NCBI GenBank assembly: GCA_029433345.1
Contig: JAQTHY010000002.1
Coordinates: forward strand, 62,001-126,000
Direction of reading: 5' to 3'
Source of the DNA: Orbaceae bacterium ESL0727
GTDB lineage: Bacteria; Pseudomonadota; Gammaproteobacteria; Enterobacterales; Orbaceae
DNA length: 64,000 bases
The notes under the pieces were generated by a model. The model ran no database searches, was not told the DNA's origin, and was given only the letters and a program-made list of their open reading frames with translations. Below, piece after piece: positions 8,703-19,061 of the stretch (the stretch's first letter is position 1; the number at the start of each line of letters is the position of its first letter). A program made the position numbers and the translations under genes.

Positions 8703-8842
8703 CGATTATTTTAACTGTCTGTTTCTTTTCAAACTTATTAAGTTTTCAGCCGATTAAAACATCTTTTGCTAAATCACTATAAGCAGTGCATAATGTGCCC
8801 ACATCCGTTATCTTCTATGTGAAGTAAGGTGACTTTTTTACA

Positions 8843-8866
8843 TTCCGCCGACGATCGTTGGCGGAA
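8843..8866. terminator. Long GC-rich hairpin before yfhM
   Basis: TTCCGCCGACG / CGTTGGCGGAA, an 11-bp stem with one G-T pair and a 2-base apex. It lies between yhhQ and yfhM. No T-tract follows on either strand, so its role as a yhhQ transcript end is only likely. Confidence 0.4.
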
Positions 8867-8954
8867 CCGTGTTCATCATCTATAAGATTAATGGGTATAG
8901 ATAGCACTATTAGACTCTAATAGTAGGGATTTTTTCAGTGAAAGTGAGACATAC

Positions 8955-11900
8955 ATGAGGCTATTTATTAAGCAATTAGTAGTGGTAAGTTTGTTGTTGG
9001 TTTTATTGGGTTGTGATGAAAAAAATAAGCCTGTAACTGCGCCAGAAAATGATAAACAGACCGTCGCAACTACAACGGATAACAAGAGCACCGATCAAGC
9101 CATTGATCAGCCGAGCAAATTTTCCCCCGATGCTGCGTTAATCAAAAAGTATCATGATACACCTTTCCGCGTAATTGATAGTTCTGAAGTGATGTTGGAT
9201 GGATCGAGCACGCTTGTGATCACTTTTTCGGTCCCCTTAAGTCCTAAACAAAATTTTGCCAATTTAGTTCGTTTAGTTGATAACGAAAGTGGTTATGTTG
9301 ATGGAGCATGGGAATTGTCTGATAATGGCTTAGAGCTCCGCTATCGTTATTTAGCCCCTAATCGTAAGCTGACCTTAACGGTTGATAAAATGTTATTAGC
9401 CATTAACGATAGTCGCTTAAAAAATCTTTATCAATCCGAAATTACGACACAAGATCGTCAACCAATGGTTGGTTTTGCTAGCAAAGGATTTTTATTACCG
9501 AAAAAATCGATGAGCGGTTTGCCGGTTGTCACCTTGAATGTCGATAAAGTCGATGTCAATTTTTTTAAAATCAAACCGGAAAAACTGACTGATTTTATGG
9601 CTGATTTTGGGATGATGAATCAAGTACAGACGTGGAATGCGAAAACCTTGAGCCGTTATATGGATTTGATTTATTCATCGCGCTTTGATCTTAATCCGCG
9701 CCGTAATGCACAAGAAACTGTGTTAATTAATTTAGCTTCGATTCAAGTCTTACAACAAGAAGGCGTCTATATAGCCGTGATGAATCAAGCGGGGAGCTAT
9801 AACTATTCTAATCCTGCCACACTGTTTTCTATTAGTAATATTGGTGTGGCAGCGCACCTTTATGAAAAAGATAAACTGTCGATATTAACGCATGCACTTG
9901 ATAATGGTGCCGTGTTACCTAATGTGCAATTATCCCTGTTTTGTAATAAAGCGATCCGTGATAGCAACTCGGTGAGTGACAATTCAATTAATAACAACTC
10001 GGTTAATAACAGTTCGTCTAATAATAGCTCGTCTAATAACAACAGTAATAAACAGAAACAGTGTAAGACAATCACGGTAAAAACGGATAAGCAAGGCTAT
10101 GCGGTTGTCAATCTCACCAAAGCAAGTGATTATGCCTTATTAACCGCGACTGACGGTCAACAGACATCGTTTGTCAATTTGGATCGTAATGCGTTAAATT
10201 TGAGCGAATTTAATCTTACCGGAAGCCGATATTATGCCAAACAGCTCTTTGCGTTTGGTCCACGTGATCTTTATCGACCTAACGAAACAGTTTATTTAAA
10301 TGCGCTATTACGTGATGCGGATGGCCGCCTTTTACCTGACCAACCGATCAAAGTCGATGTGATTTCGCCGGATGGGCAATCTGTAAAAGATTTTGTTTGG
10401 CAACCGGCAAATAATCAAAAGATCGTCAATCAACACGGTTTTTACCAAACCAAATATACTATTCCAAATGATGCGGCAACCGGGAAATGGGCATTTCGCT
10501 TTAATTTAGGTGATGATGATTACCGTTATTATAAATTTTCAGTTGAAGAATTTTTACCGGAACGCATGGCGATGGAAATCAATGTGCCTTCTAAAAATCC
10601 AATTTTGATGGATGATAGCATTGATTTTAATATCAAAGGTTGGTATCTGTATGGTGCGCCAGCATCTGACAATACCATACAGGGCAATGTATACCTTAAA
10701 AAGGTGGATGAGTTGCCTGAACTTGAAGGTTATAAAATCGGTGCCGTGACAGATACCGGCATTAATCATCAACTTGATGAAGTCGATCAACAGTTAGACA
10801 GTAATGGTGTCACCCAAGTGAGTGTGGACAGTCGCGATTGGCGTGATATACGTTCGCCAGTTAATGTGATTTTGCAAACGAGTCTGCTTGATGACGGTGG
10901 CCGCCCAGTGACACGGACGGCAAGTCAAATCGTGTGGCCAGCCGCGCAAATGCCGGCTATCCGAGCGCTATTTAGTGAATCGCCTTATTATGATTGGTCG
11001 TCTGATCGTTATGAGAATCGACCAACCATTGACCGTGGCAATGTCGCTGAATTTGAGGTCGCCTATATTAATAATGAAGGGCAAAAACTGGCCACCAATG
11101 CGTTAAAAGCGCGTATTGTTCGGGAACGTCATGATTCTTATTGGACATGGTCAGATGATGATGGCTGGGAAAGCCGACAGAATTTAAAAGAATTTACGCT
11201 CTCTGAAGAAAAACTTTCTATCCCTGATAAAGGGACGGCGAAAGTGAGTTATCTGCCCGATGACTATGGCTCTTACCGTATTGAAATTGTCGATACCAAA
11301 AATAATATTATCAGTAGTATTCGATTTTGGTGCGGTTACGATTGGGAAGATAATACGGGCGGTACTACAGCTGTTCGTCCTGATCAAGTGAAATTGAGTT
11401 TAGATAAAAGTTATTACAAAGCGGGCGATACTGCTAAGGTCCATGTCGAAGCGCCTGTTGCTGGTGCGGGCTATATTGCATTAGAAACCAATGATGGCAT
11501 GCTCTGGAAACAAGATATTACGGTTAGCGACACAGGCCTTGATGTCGAGATTCCAATCGAAAATTGGCAACGACATGATATCTATATTAGCACAATGATT
11601 ATTCGCCCATCGACAAATGCCGAAGTGCAGACAATTAAACGGGCGATTGGTTTGCTCTATTTACCGTTAGATACCACCGATAGACAGCTTGCGATTACGC
11701 TGGATGCCCCGAAAAAGACAGAACCCGAAAAAACAGTTGCGATCAAGGTGAAGTTGGATCCGAAAGCACTCAAGAAAGATCACAAAGTGACCGCGTTGGT
11801 TTCAGCCGTCGATGCGGGCGTATTAAATATTACCAATTTTGTGACACCGGATCCTTATAGCGCCTTCTTAGGACGTAAACGTTATGATGTTGATCTCTAT

Positions 11901-14111
11901 GATGTTTATGGTCGATTAATTGAAGGCAGTGGCCGCCAAGTTAAGATGAGCTTTGGTGGTGATGGTATGGATGTGTCCGGTGGTAAAAAACCATTAACGG
12001 TAGCCAATATTGTGGCTCAGCAATTAAAAACGATTGAATTAGATGATAAAGGGGAAGGCGTGGTCGAACTGGCGCTGCCCGATTTCAATGGTGAATTGCG
12101 ATTAATGGCGCAAGTATGGGATGATGACCGCTTTGGTAAAGCTGAACAATCCATGATAGTTGCGGCACCAATTGTGGCTGAGCTTTCTACACCACGATTT
12201 TTAGCCGGTGGCGATCACGCGATGTTGGCTTTAGAGCTGAATAATTTGAGTGGTAAACGCCAAAATATCCAGTTAGCGATTACCGCGTCAGGATTGGTCT
12301 CGCAAGATAAGATCAACACATCGATGTTGACTTTAGCGAACAATCAGCGACAAATTATTCAGATTCCGGTTGTGGCTGGTTATGGTTATGGACAAGGTAA
12401 TATTGATCTCACCATAAAAGGGGTTACGCTAGAAGATGGGAGCGATTATCGCTTATCGCGATCGTGGCAAATCGGAGTAAGGCCAGCGTATGCCGCGACA
12501 GTTAAGAACTATGCTGTGGCGCTGAAAGGGGGCGAAAAATGGACATTACCCGCCGCGGCAACCATTGATTTGATTGATAATACTATCAGCTCGAAATTGA
12601 TTGTTTCGAATCAACCGCCGCTCAATATTGCTCAATATATTACCACTCTTTTTGCTTATCCTTATGGCTGTTTGGAGCAGACAATTAGTGGACTCTATCC
12701 ATCTTTATATGCCAACCAAGAACAGCTGGCAGCATTAGGCATAAAAACGGATTCCGATGAGAAGCGTCGTGAAAAAGTGCAGTTAGGTATTGATCGTATT
12801 TTGTCAATGCAACGTGATAATGGTAGTTTTGGTTTATGGACCCGAGAAAGCAATGAAGAGTATTGGTTGACAGTTTATGCGACTGACTTTTTATTGCAGG
12901 CCAAAGAGCGCGGTTATCAAGTTAACAATAGTGCGTTAGAACAAGCGATGAAACGAATAGGCGAATATATTTACGATAATAGCGCTTTTTATAATATGCA
13001 AAGTTATTATGATAGCGAAGTCAATGATTATAGCCAATTTGCCACAAAGGCTTATGCTGCGATGATTTTAGTCAAACAGAATAAAATCACGCCAGCAATT
13101 CGTAACGAAATTAATCGCATGTATCAACAAGTGACAGCCAATAGCAAAGTGGTCAAATCGCCATTACCTTTAGTGCAACTGGCGTTAGCGGCTAAACTGG
13201 CAGGCTTTGAAAATCTGTTTGATAACCTGATGTCAATGTTACCAACGATTCACCGCGATGATCAATATTATTGGTTAGGTGATTATGGTAGTACGGTACG
13301 TGATCAAGCTTTAGTCTTAGCGCTTTTAATTGAAAATGATGTAGACGTTGATAAACAGAGCAGTTATTTATTTGGATTATCGGATTTATTAAATGATAAA
13401 CGCTATTTTTCAACGCAAGAATTAAATGCGCTCTTTATCGCGGGTTGGCTGATTGATCAGCATCGTGCCGCGCAACAGTTTGTCACTGAACTAAATGGTA
13501 ACACGATAAAAACCGATAAAGCGCTGGTGCGCACGTTTACATCGCCACAAGGGTTGACCATAGCCAATCCGCTAGGTAATAGTCCGTTATATATGAAGTT
13601 TTCGCTATCTGGCTATGCTAAAAAGGCGCCAGCACCGACAGCCAATAATAATATTTTGACTATCAAACGTTCTTATTACAATAACAAGGGTAAAGAGATT
13701 AAGCCTGATCAACTCAAAGTTGGCGATCTGGTATTAGTGTTACTGGATGTTAATTCACGAAAGATGATTAACGATGCGCTTATCATTGACTTTTTACCGG
13801 CAGGGCTTGAGTTAGAAAATCAAAATCTGATGAATAGCAGCATCAATTTATTAGAGATTCCTGGCTTGGCTAACTTATTGCAAAATGAAGATAATAGCGA
13901 TGTGAAATATCAAGAATATCGCGATGATCGTTATGTGGCGGCTGTTGCGATTAGTGATTATTATCATAAACGTGTGGCCTATTTAGCCAGAGCGGTGACC
14001 GCCGGGGATTATACGATTCCTTACCCTTATGTGGAATCTATGTATCACCCAGAATGGTTTGCGATTGGTAAGTCACCTGATATGATGTCGATTACTGAAC
14101 GAAAAAAATAA
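8955..14111 (+). CDS. yfhM: Bacterial alpha-2-macroglobulin lipoprotein
   Basis: Very large periplasmic lipoprotein that traps proteases through a thioester, a presumed defence partner of PBP1C. 1718 residues against 1653 in E. coli. The signal peptide ends in a lipobox, LLVLLGC, followed by Asp at +2, which is the inner-membrane retention signal. The thioester motif CLEQ occurs in YPYGCLEQTISGLYPSL (about nt 12670), with the TED helical domain after it and MG domains before it. Residues about 336-367 are a low-complexity Asn/Ser tract (nt 9960-10055) inside an N-terminal MG domain, absent from E. coli. pbpC follows, as in E. coli, with its own upstream region of about 200 bp. Confidence 0.93.
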   Translation: MRLFIKQLVVVSLLLVLLGCDEKNKPVTAPENDKQTVATTTDNKSTDQAIDQPSKFSPDAALIKKYHDTPFRVIDSSEVMLDGSSTLVITFSVPLSPKQNFANLVRLVDNESGYVDGAWELSDNGLELRYRYLAPNRKLTLTVDKMLLAINDSRLKNLYQSEITTQDRQPMVGFASKGFLLPKKSMSGLPVVTLNVDKVDVNFFKIKPEKLTDFMADFGMMNQVQTWNAKTLSRYMDLIYSSRFDLNPRRNAQETVLINLASIQVLQQEGVYIAVMNQAGSYNYSNPATLFSISNIGVAAHLYEKDKLSILTHALDNGAVLPNVQLSLFCNKAIRDSNSVSDNSINNNSVNNSSSNNSSSNNNSNKQKQCKTITVKTDKQGYAVVNLTKASDYALLTATDGQQTSFVNLDRNALNLSEFNLTGSRYYAKQLFAFGPRDLYRPNETVYLNALLRDADGRLLPDQPIKVDVISPDGQSVKDFVWQPANNQKIVNQHGFYQTKYTIPNDAATGKWAFRFNLGDDDYRYYKFSVEEFLPERMAMEINVPSKNPILMDDSIDFNIKGWYLYGAPASDNTIQGNVYLKKVDELPELEGYKIGAVTDTGINHQLDEVDQQLDSNGVTQVSVDSRDWRDIRSPVNVILQTSLLDDGGRPVTRTASQIVWPAAQMPAIRALFSESPYYDWSSDRYENRPTIDRGNVAEFEVAYINNEGQKLATNALKARIVRERHDSYWTWSDDDGWESRQNLKEFTLSEEKLSIPDKGTAKVSYLPDDYGSYRIEIVDTKNNIISSIRFWCGYDWEDNTGGTTAVRPDQVKLSLDKSYYKAGDTAKVHVEAPVAGAGYIALETNDGMLWKQDITVSDTGLDVEIPIENWQRHDIYISTMIIRPSTNAEVQTIKRAIGLLYLPLDTTDRQLAITLDAPKKTEPEKTVAIKVKLDPKALKKDHKVTALVSAVDAGVLNITNFVTPDPYSAFLGRKRYDVDLYDVYGRLIEGSGRQVKMSFGGDGMDVSGGKKPLTVANIVAQQLKTIELDDKGEGVVELALPDFNGELRLMAQVWDDDRFGKAEQSMIVAAPIVAELSTPRFLAGGDHAMLALELNNLSGKRQNIQLAITASGLVSQDKINTSMLTLANNQRQIIQIPVVAGYGYGQGNIDLTIKGVTLEDGSDYRLSRSWQIGVRPAYAATVKNYAVALKGGEKWTLPAAATIDLIDNTISSKLIVSNQPPLNIAQYITTLFAYPYGCLEQTISGLYPSLYANQEQLAALGIKTDSDEKRREKVQLGIDRILSMQRDNGSFGLWTRESNEEYWLTVYATDFLLQAKERGYQVNNSALEQAMKRIGEYIYDNSAFYNMQSYYDSEVNDYSQFATKAYAAMILVKQNKITPAIRNEINRMYQQVTANSKVVKSPLPLVQLALAAKLAGFENLFDNLMSMLPTIHRDDQYYWLGDYGSTVRDQALVLALLIENDVDVDKQSSYLFGLSDLLNDKRYFSTQELNALFIAGWLIDQHRAAQQFVTELNGNTIKTDKALVRTFTSPQGLTIANPLGNSPLYMKFSLSGYAKKAPAPTANNNILTIKRSYYNNKGKEIKPDQLKVGDLVLVLLDVNSRKMINDALIIDFLPAGLELENQNLMNSSINLLEIPGLANLLQNEDNSDVKYQEYRDDRYVAAVAISDYYHKRVAYLARAVTAGDYTIPYPYVESMYHPEWFAIGKSPDMMSITERKK

Positions 14112-14123
14112 CAGCGCGTTAAG

Positions 14124-14150
14124 GTGGCGTCTTATAAACGCCACTTTGCT
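14124..14150 (+). terminator. Terminator-like hairpin after yfhM
   Basis: GTGGCGT (14124-14130) / ACGCCAC (14138-14144) with a 7-base loop, followed by TTTGCT. It lies 12 bp after the yfhM stop; the T-run is short. Confidence 0.5.
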
Positions 14151-14158
14151 ACCGGATA

Positions 14159-14180
14159 TTCGCCAGCTGTCGCTGGCGAA
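14159..14180. repeat. Inverted repeat between yfhM and pbpC
   Basis: TTCGCCAGC / GCTGGCGAA, a 9-bp perfect stem with a TGTC loop. Similar in build to the hairpin at 8843, so the two stems flank yfhM. Could be a second transcript-end structure. Confidence 0.4.
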
Positions 14181-14277
14181 ATAGTTTGCTTGGGTAATTA
14201 GCATAGAATAGAAATGCATTAAGTGCGGGACGGATCAGTTGCTCTTTGTTAGTCTGCAGTACTTGGATCTACCCGCT

Positions 14278-14314
14278 AATTTTTTACATAAACGTATAGT
14301 GATTCTGAAACATC
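14278..14314 (+). repeat. Dispersed bipartite repeat, copy 2
   Basis: AATTTTTTACATAAACG, 10-base spacer, TCTGAAACATCG. It abuts the GTG start codon of pbpC at 14315, so the end of the repeat occupies the position where a ribosome binding site would be. Confidence 0.8.
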
Positions 14315-16630
14315 GTGATAAGCATAACGCGACGTATAGCTAAGCTGCTCATTGTCTTTTTACTGTTGTTGTCTAGTTTATTCGGCGTTTTTTGGCTGGC
14401 GGATTGTTTATTTCCATTAGCCATTAATCCTAGCCGGACAACACAAACTATTTTGGCGGATGATAATATACCCTTATGGCGGTTTGCCGATAATAAAGGG
14501 ATTTGGCGTTATTCGGTTAACCTAGATGAGGTGCCTGATTATTATTTTGATGCATTACTCAATTACGAGGATCGCTATTTTTATGATCATATGGGGATCA
14601 ATCCCTTAGCATTACTGCGTGCGGCTTGGCAAAATCTCACTAATGGTCGGATTATTTCGGGTGGCAGTACGCTTTCTATGCAGGTGGCCAGAATCTTGGA
14701 TCCTCATGATCGCACTGTAATGGGAAAATTGAAGCAGATTTTTCGGACGTTACAGTTAGAGTGGCATTATAGTAAACGCGATATTCTCACTTTTTATATC
14801 AATTATGCGCCTTATGGCGGTACCATTGAAGGCATTGGTGCAGCCAGTTGGTCCTATTTAGGTAAGCCACCAAATCAGATGACGCCGAGCGAAGCGGTAC
14901 TGATGGCGGTTTTACCCCAAGCACCAAGTCGTCTCCGACCGGATCGCTATCCTGAACGAGCTCAGCAAGCGAGAGATAAAGTGTTAGATCGTTTAGCCGC
15001 CAATCAGGTTTGGCCGGCTGAGATGATTGCACAAATTCGCCATGATGAGGTGTGGGCGTATCCGCGTAAAACGCCGCAGTTAGCGCCATTATTGGCAAGG
15101 CGATTAAGCCAGCAATATCCTAAGCAAATGCTAATTCATTCGACTATCGATCCTTCACTGCAATACACATTAGAAGATGCAGCGATGAATTGGAAGCATC
15201 AATTGCCGCCCAAAAATTCTTTAGCCATCATAGTGGTTGATCACACCACCATGGAAGTGAAGGGGTATGTGGGGTCGGTAGACTTTAATGATAGTGAGCG
15301 TTCGGGACAGGTCGATATGATAACGGCCTTGCGTTCGCCCGGCTCGACACTAAAACCGTTTATTTATGCTCTGGCCATTGATGAGGGGATGATTCATTCT
15401 GCTTCATTATTGCAAGATGTACCACGCGTTAATTCAAGTTATCGGCCAACCAATTTTGATGAGGGATTTTTTGGCCCCGTCAGTGCGACCGAAGCGTTGC
15501 AAAAATCATTAAATTTGCCGGCGGTACAGCTTATTGAGCTTTATGGACCAAAACGGTTTGCCAGTAAGTTGGCCAATGTTGGGTTGCCGTTAGTGTCAGC
15601 CGGTAATGATCCCAATATTTCCTATATTTTGGGTGGTACTTCGTTGCGGATGAATGATCTTGTGACCGCCTATAGTGCGTTTGCGCGGCAAGGTAATGTC
15701 AGTCCGTTACGGTTTACCCGTGAATCTATCTTAACCGAAAAGAGTTTATTGACTGCAGGCAGTGCTTGGATTACTAAGCAGATGCTGAGTAAGCAAAATA
15801 ATCTTTCTTATAAAACAGGGACCAGTTATGGTTATCGTGATGCATGGGCAATAGGTATTAATCCACGCTATTTGATCGGTATTTGGGTTGGGCGGCCAGA
15901 TGGTACCCCCGTCGTTGGTCAATATGGGATGGTAACGGCGGTGCCTATTTTACAACAAGTGAATGCCATTTTATTGAATAAAGAGCGTCGATTAAATCGC
16001 TTATTACCTATTGAGCCTCAACCTGATTCGGTCACATCGACATTGATTTGTTGGCCATCGGGGCAAAAACTAGTAGAGGGCGATGCCAATTGTCATCGGC
16101 AAAAACAGGCGTGGATTTTGGATAATATGATTCCACCGACTTTAGATTCTTTAGTGGTTTTGAATAATAATAGTTATCGCTCGGGTTGGTTGACCATTTG
16201 GCTTAATGATCAAGGTAAACGGACGGCAGCAGATTGTAGCCATGTTCATCCTAAACAGATCGCGCTGTGGCCAATTGCTTTAGAAAATTGGTTATTACCC
16301 AATGAGCGCCGAACCGCTTTGCTGCCACCGGTTGCTGAAGATTGCCCCGTATTTGGGCAAGATGTTTTTTTACCGCTGATGATTACCGGATTACGCGATC
16401 AGCAGGTGATAAAAGCGCTGCCAAATCAGCAAGAAGTGAGACTAAAACTGAATCATCAAGGTGGAATGGGGAATAAATGGTGGTTTTTAGATGGTCATTT
16501 AGTGGCACAATTAAATGATAATGAATCATTAGAACTGCCGTTATCGGCAAATACCCATAAAGGCTCACATAATGTATTATTGTTAGATGAGAGTGGGCAA
16601 ATCGCTCGCCTTACCTTTAGATTAGAATAA
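14315..16630 (+). CDS. pbpC: Penicillin-binding protein 1C
   Basis: Bifunctional inner-membrane peptidoglycan synthase homologue, 771 residues, as in E. coli. One N-terminal membrane anchor ([19 protein letters not shown]), a GT51 glycosyltransferase domain with the catalytic Glu in [10 protein letters not shown] and [11 protein letters not shown], a transpeptidase domain with SxxK in SPGSTLKPF and KTGTS in [13 protein letters not shown], and the C-terminal BiPBP_C domain (about residue 680 on). The start is taken as GTG 14315 (MISITRR), which gives the expected anchor, but no Shine-Dalgarno is visible because a dispersed repeat fills the leader. Gene order yfhM-pbpC-ndk is as in E. coli. Confidence 0.93.
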   Translation: MISITRRIAKLLIVFLLLLSSLFGVFWLADCLFPLAINPSRTTQTILADDNIPLWRFADNKGIWRYSVNLDEVPDYYFDALLNYEDRYFYDHMGINPLALLRAAWQNLTNGRIISGGSTLSMQVARILDPHDRTVMGKLKQIFRTLQLEWHYSKRDILTFYINYAPYGGTIEGIGAASWSYLGKPPNQMTPSEAVLMAVLPQAPSRLRPDRYPERAQQARDKVLDRLAANQVWPAEMIAQIRHDEVWAYPRKTPQLAPLLARRLSQQYPKQMLIHSTIDPSLQYTLEDAAMNWKHQLPPKNSLAIIVVDHTTMEVKGYVGSVDFNDSERSGQVDMITALRSPGSTLKPFIYALAIDEGMIHSASLLQDVPRVNSSYRPTNFDEGFFGPVSATEALQKSLNLPAVQLIELYGPKRFASKLANVGLPLVSAGNDPNISYILGGTSLRMNDLVTAYSAFARQGNVSPLRFTRESILTEKSLLTAGSAWITKQMLSKQNNLSYKTGTSYGYRDAWAIGINPRYLIGIWVGRPDGTPVVGQYGMVTAVPILQQVNAILLNKERRLNRLLPIEPQPDSVTSTLICWPSGQKLVEGDANCHRQKQAWILDNMIPPTLDSLVVLNNNSYRSGWLTIWLNDQGKRTAADCSHVHPKQIALWPIALENWLLPNERRTALLPPVAEDCPVFGQDVFLPLMITGLRDQQVIKALPNQQEVRLKLNHQGGMGNKWWFLDGHLVAQLNDNESLELPLSANTHKGSHNVLLLDESGQIARLTFRLE

Positions 16631-16641
16631 GAGGAACGATT

Positions 16642-17103
16642 ATGATGTCAAATGGTGCTGGATCGTCTTGCGATCAAACGTTACATGTGGAACGAACTTT
16701 TTCAATGATCAAACCCAATGCGGTCAGAAAAAATCTGCTTGGTACGATTGAATCGCGAATTATTCAGGCAAAGCTTAAGATTGTTGCTTTAAAGATGGTA
16801 CAACTTACCCAAAAACAAGCTGAAGGATTTTATGCTGAACATGCTGGGAAACCTTTTTTTGATGGATTGATTAAATTTATGACATCAGGTCCTATTGTTG
16901 TGCAAGTGTTAGCGGGGGAAAATGCGGTGTATCGTTATCGTGAATTAATGGGCGCAACTGATCCCGCTAAAGCATTAGCTGGAACATTGCGTTATGATTT
17001 TGCCGATAGTGTGACTGAAAATGCGGTACATGGTTCGGATTCATTATTGTCGGCAGAAAGAGAGATTGCCTATTTTTTTGTTGAGCAAGAAATTCTGGGT
17101 TAA
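16642..17103 (+). CDS. ndk: Nucleoside diphosphate kinase
   Basis: Transfers the gamma phosphate between nucleoside triphosphates and diphosphates through a phospho-histidine. The catalytic His is in ENAVHGSDS, with upstream signatures [12 protein letters not shown] and [18 protein letters not shown]. 153 residues, about 10 longer than E. coli because of an N-terminal extension ([16 protein letters not shown]). GAGGAA at 16631-16636 supports ATG 16642 or the adjacent ATG 16645. It starts 11 bp after pbpC and is probably cotranscribed with it. Confidence 0.95.
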   Translation: MMSNGAGSSCDQTLHVERTFSMIKPNAVRKNLLGTIESRIIQAKLKIVALKMVQLTQKQAEGFYAEHAGKPFFDGLIKFMTSGPIVVQVLAGENAVYRYRELMGATDPAKALAGTLRYDFADSVTENAVHGSDSLLSAEREIAYFFVEQEILG

Positions 17104-17115
17104 TTCATATGCATA

Positions 17116-17139
17116 ATAAATAATCATTTGATTATTTAT
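17116..17139. terminator. AT-rich hairpin after ndk
   Basis: ATAAATAATCA / TGATTATTTAT, an 11-bp perfect stem with a 2-base apex starting 12 bp after the ndk stop. AT-rich and without a clean T-tract, so only a possible terminator. Confidence 0.4.
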
Positions 17140-17414
17140 CTCGCTAATATATTGATTATTTTATGTAAATAAATTTATATATTCATGAAATAAAGATGGT
17201 AAAAGATTAACTATCGCAGTATTCTTTGTTTTGTAAAGCGAGGGTGGTTTCCTTTTATCAAATAGATTTTTCCAAATTCAGTTCCCCACTATTTGGCTCG
17301 CGCTTACCGTGCTTTGTCTGACCAGCAAAGTTTGGTTCTGTGTTAATCTGCCTATTAATTCAGATTGTTATTCGATTTTTCTAAGTGATTATGCACTTTC
17401 TGAGGATCGCGTGG

Positions 17415-18518
17415 ATGTTTAATATTTTTAAATGGTTTCAAGTAGCGATGGCTACTCTCTTAGTTGTTTTCTCTTTTCTTTCTAATGCCGAAGATAAAAT
17501 AGTTTATATATATAACTGGTCATCTTATATTGCGCCAAATACGTTAGCTAATTTTGAGAAAAAAACCGGTATCAAAGTGGTTTATGATGTATTTGATTCG
17601 AATGAGGTTTTAGAAAGTAAATTAATGGCAGGTAATACAGGTTTTGATTTGGTGGTGCCGACGGACAGTTTTCTAGAACGGCAAGCACAAGCGGGGATTT
17701 TTGAGCCGTTAGATAAAAGCAAATTACCAAACTATCAGAATCTTGATCCAAATTTACTTAAAATGTTAGCCAATCATGATGCGGGCAATCGCTATGCTAT
17801 TCCTTATATGTGGTTAACTACCGGAATAGGTTATAACGTTGATAAAGTCAAAGCAGTGTTAGGGGGTGATGCCCCTGTTGATAGTTGGGATTTAGTCTTA
17901 AAGATTGACAATTTGCGTAAATTATCCAGTTGTGGTGTGGCATTTTTAGATGCCCCTAGCGAAATCTTTCCAACGGTATTGAATTATTTGGGCAAGAATC
18001 CAAATAGCCAAGATCCAGCAGATTATAAATTGGCCACTGATTTTATGCAGGAAGCAAGACCATATATTCGGTATTTTCATTCTTCGAAATTTATTAATGA
18101 TTTAGCTAATGGCGATATTTGTGTCGCAGTTGGTTGGTCGGGCGATATTATGCAGGGTATTCAAGCTGCGGTTGAAGCCAAAAATGGTGTGAACGTTAAT
18201 TATGTCATTCCAAAAGAAGGCGCAATTGCTTATTTTGATGTCTTTGCTATGCCAAAAGATGCTAAGCATAAAGAAGCGGCTTATGCGTTTCTCAATTATT
18301 TATTAGAACCTGATGTGATTGGCGATATTAGTAATCATGTTTTTTATGCGAATGCCATTCCGGCTTCAAAGCCATATTTAAATGATGAGATTAAGAATAA
18401 TCCCGCTATTTATCCATCTGAAGCAACAATGCAGAAGCTGTTTTCCTTACAAGTCATGCCACCAAAGGTGGATCGGATTATGACGCGTAATTGGACAAAA
18501 ATTATGACTGATCGTTAG
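17415..18518 (+). CDS. potF: Putrescine-binding periplasmic protein
   Basis: Solute-binding protein of a putrescine ABC importer. 367 residues, about the size of E. coli PotF (370), and very similar throughout: IYNWSSYIAPNTLANFEKKTGIKVVYD near the mature N-terminus, LMAGNTGFDLVVP, YAIPYMWLTTGIGYN, FLDAPSEIFPTVLNYLGK, SKFINDLANGDICVAVGWSGD and DHVFYANA-type SNHVFYANA. ATG 17415 has TGAGGA 8 nt upstream and gives a clean signal peptide (MFNIFKWFQVAMATLLVVF, cleavage near SNAED); the frame is open back to GTG 17385. No ATPase or permease genes (potGHI) adjoin it, so it must work with transporter parts encoded elsewhere or be a stand-alone paralogue. Confidence 0.92.
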   Translation: MFNIFKWFQVAMATLLVVFSFLSNAEDKIVYIYNWSSYIAPNTLANFEKKTGIKVVYDVFDSNEVLESKLMAGNTGFDLVVPTDSFLERQAQAGIFEPLDKSKLPNYQNLDPNLLKMLANHDAGNRYAIPYMWLTTGIGYNVDKVKAVLGGDAPVDSWDLVLKIDNLRKLSSCGVAFLDAPSEIFPTVLNYLGKNPNSQDPADYKLATDFMQEARPYIRYFHSSKFINDLANGDICVAVGWSGDIMQGIQAAVEAKNGVNVNYVIPKEGAIAYFDVFAMPKDAKHKEAAYAFLNYLLEPDVIGDISNHVFYANAIPASKPYLNDEIKNNPAIYPSEATMQKLFSLQVMPPKVDRIMTRNWTKIMTDR

Positions 18519-18542
18519 CTCTTAGCTGAGTTAGATCAGATT

Positions 18543-18568
18543 ATCCCACTGATGGCAGGCGGTGGGAT
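18543..18568 (+). terminator. Hairpin after potF
   Basis: ATCCCAC (18543-18549) / GTGGGAT (18562-18568), 24 bp after the potF stop. Followed by ATATTAGC, so the T-tract is poor. Confidence 0.4.
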
Positions 18569-18740
18569 ATATTAGCAAAGCGATTTTAGTGTACTTCACT
18601 CTATCATCTAGTTTTTATTATCTATTGTTAGTTTGGTTTATCAGAGAAAACTGATTGAAATGGGTAGTAGTTCTGAAAGTTATTAACAGTGTGTATTTTG
18701 TTTTCTGTTATCTTTTAGGAATAAGTACTAATACCTAAAC

Positions 18741-18877
18741 TTATCGACTAAGATAGATTCGTCATCAAGATATCTCGCCACTCAGCTATTTTAGTTACTA
18801 AGCTATTTCGCGCCACTAAACTATTTTAATTACTAAGATAGCCCGCCAATAAATTATTTTAGTCACCAAGATATTCC
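18741..18877. repeat. Imperfect ~34-bp tandem repeat, 3-4 units
   Basis: Three units begin CGCCACT or CGCCAAT at 18776, 18811 and 18844, each continuing as roughly CTATTTTAGTTACTAAGATA. A degraded fourth unit lies just before (18741-18775). This is the only structured part of the 543-bp gap 18519-19061 between potF and the minus-strand small membrane gene. No coding frame of note crosses it. Confidence 0.65.
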
Positions 18878-19061
18878 AGTTAGTCGATAGTCTAACCAGC
18901 GACTTATTGCTGTCGCCTGTTGATTATTGGATAGGCGCTATAATCCACTTACTTTGCACGCCCTATCATCAATCCTTATTCATGATCATTAGTAAGGATA
19001 ATTATCAATATAAGCATGGCTGGCATAGCATAAACGGTTATGAGGGATAATAGCGAATAGA

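Noticed and set aside
14278-14314. Repeat as a PhoB box (11-bp periodicity, TTGACATAAAC-like first block)
   Set aside because: Only the outer blocks show weak similarity to each other, the middle block is not conserved, and the flanking genes are not phosphate genes.
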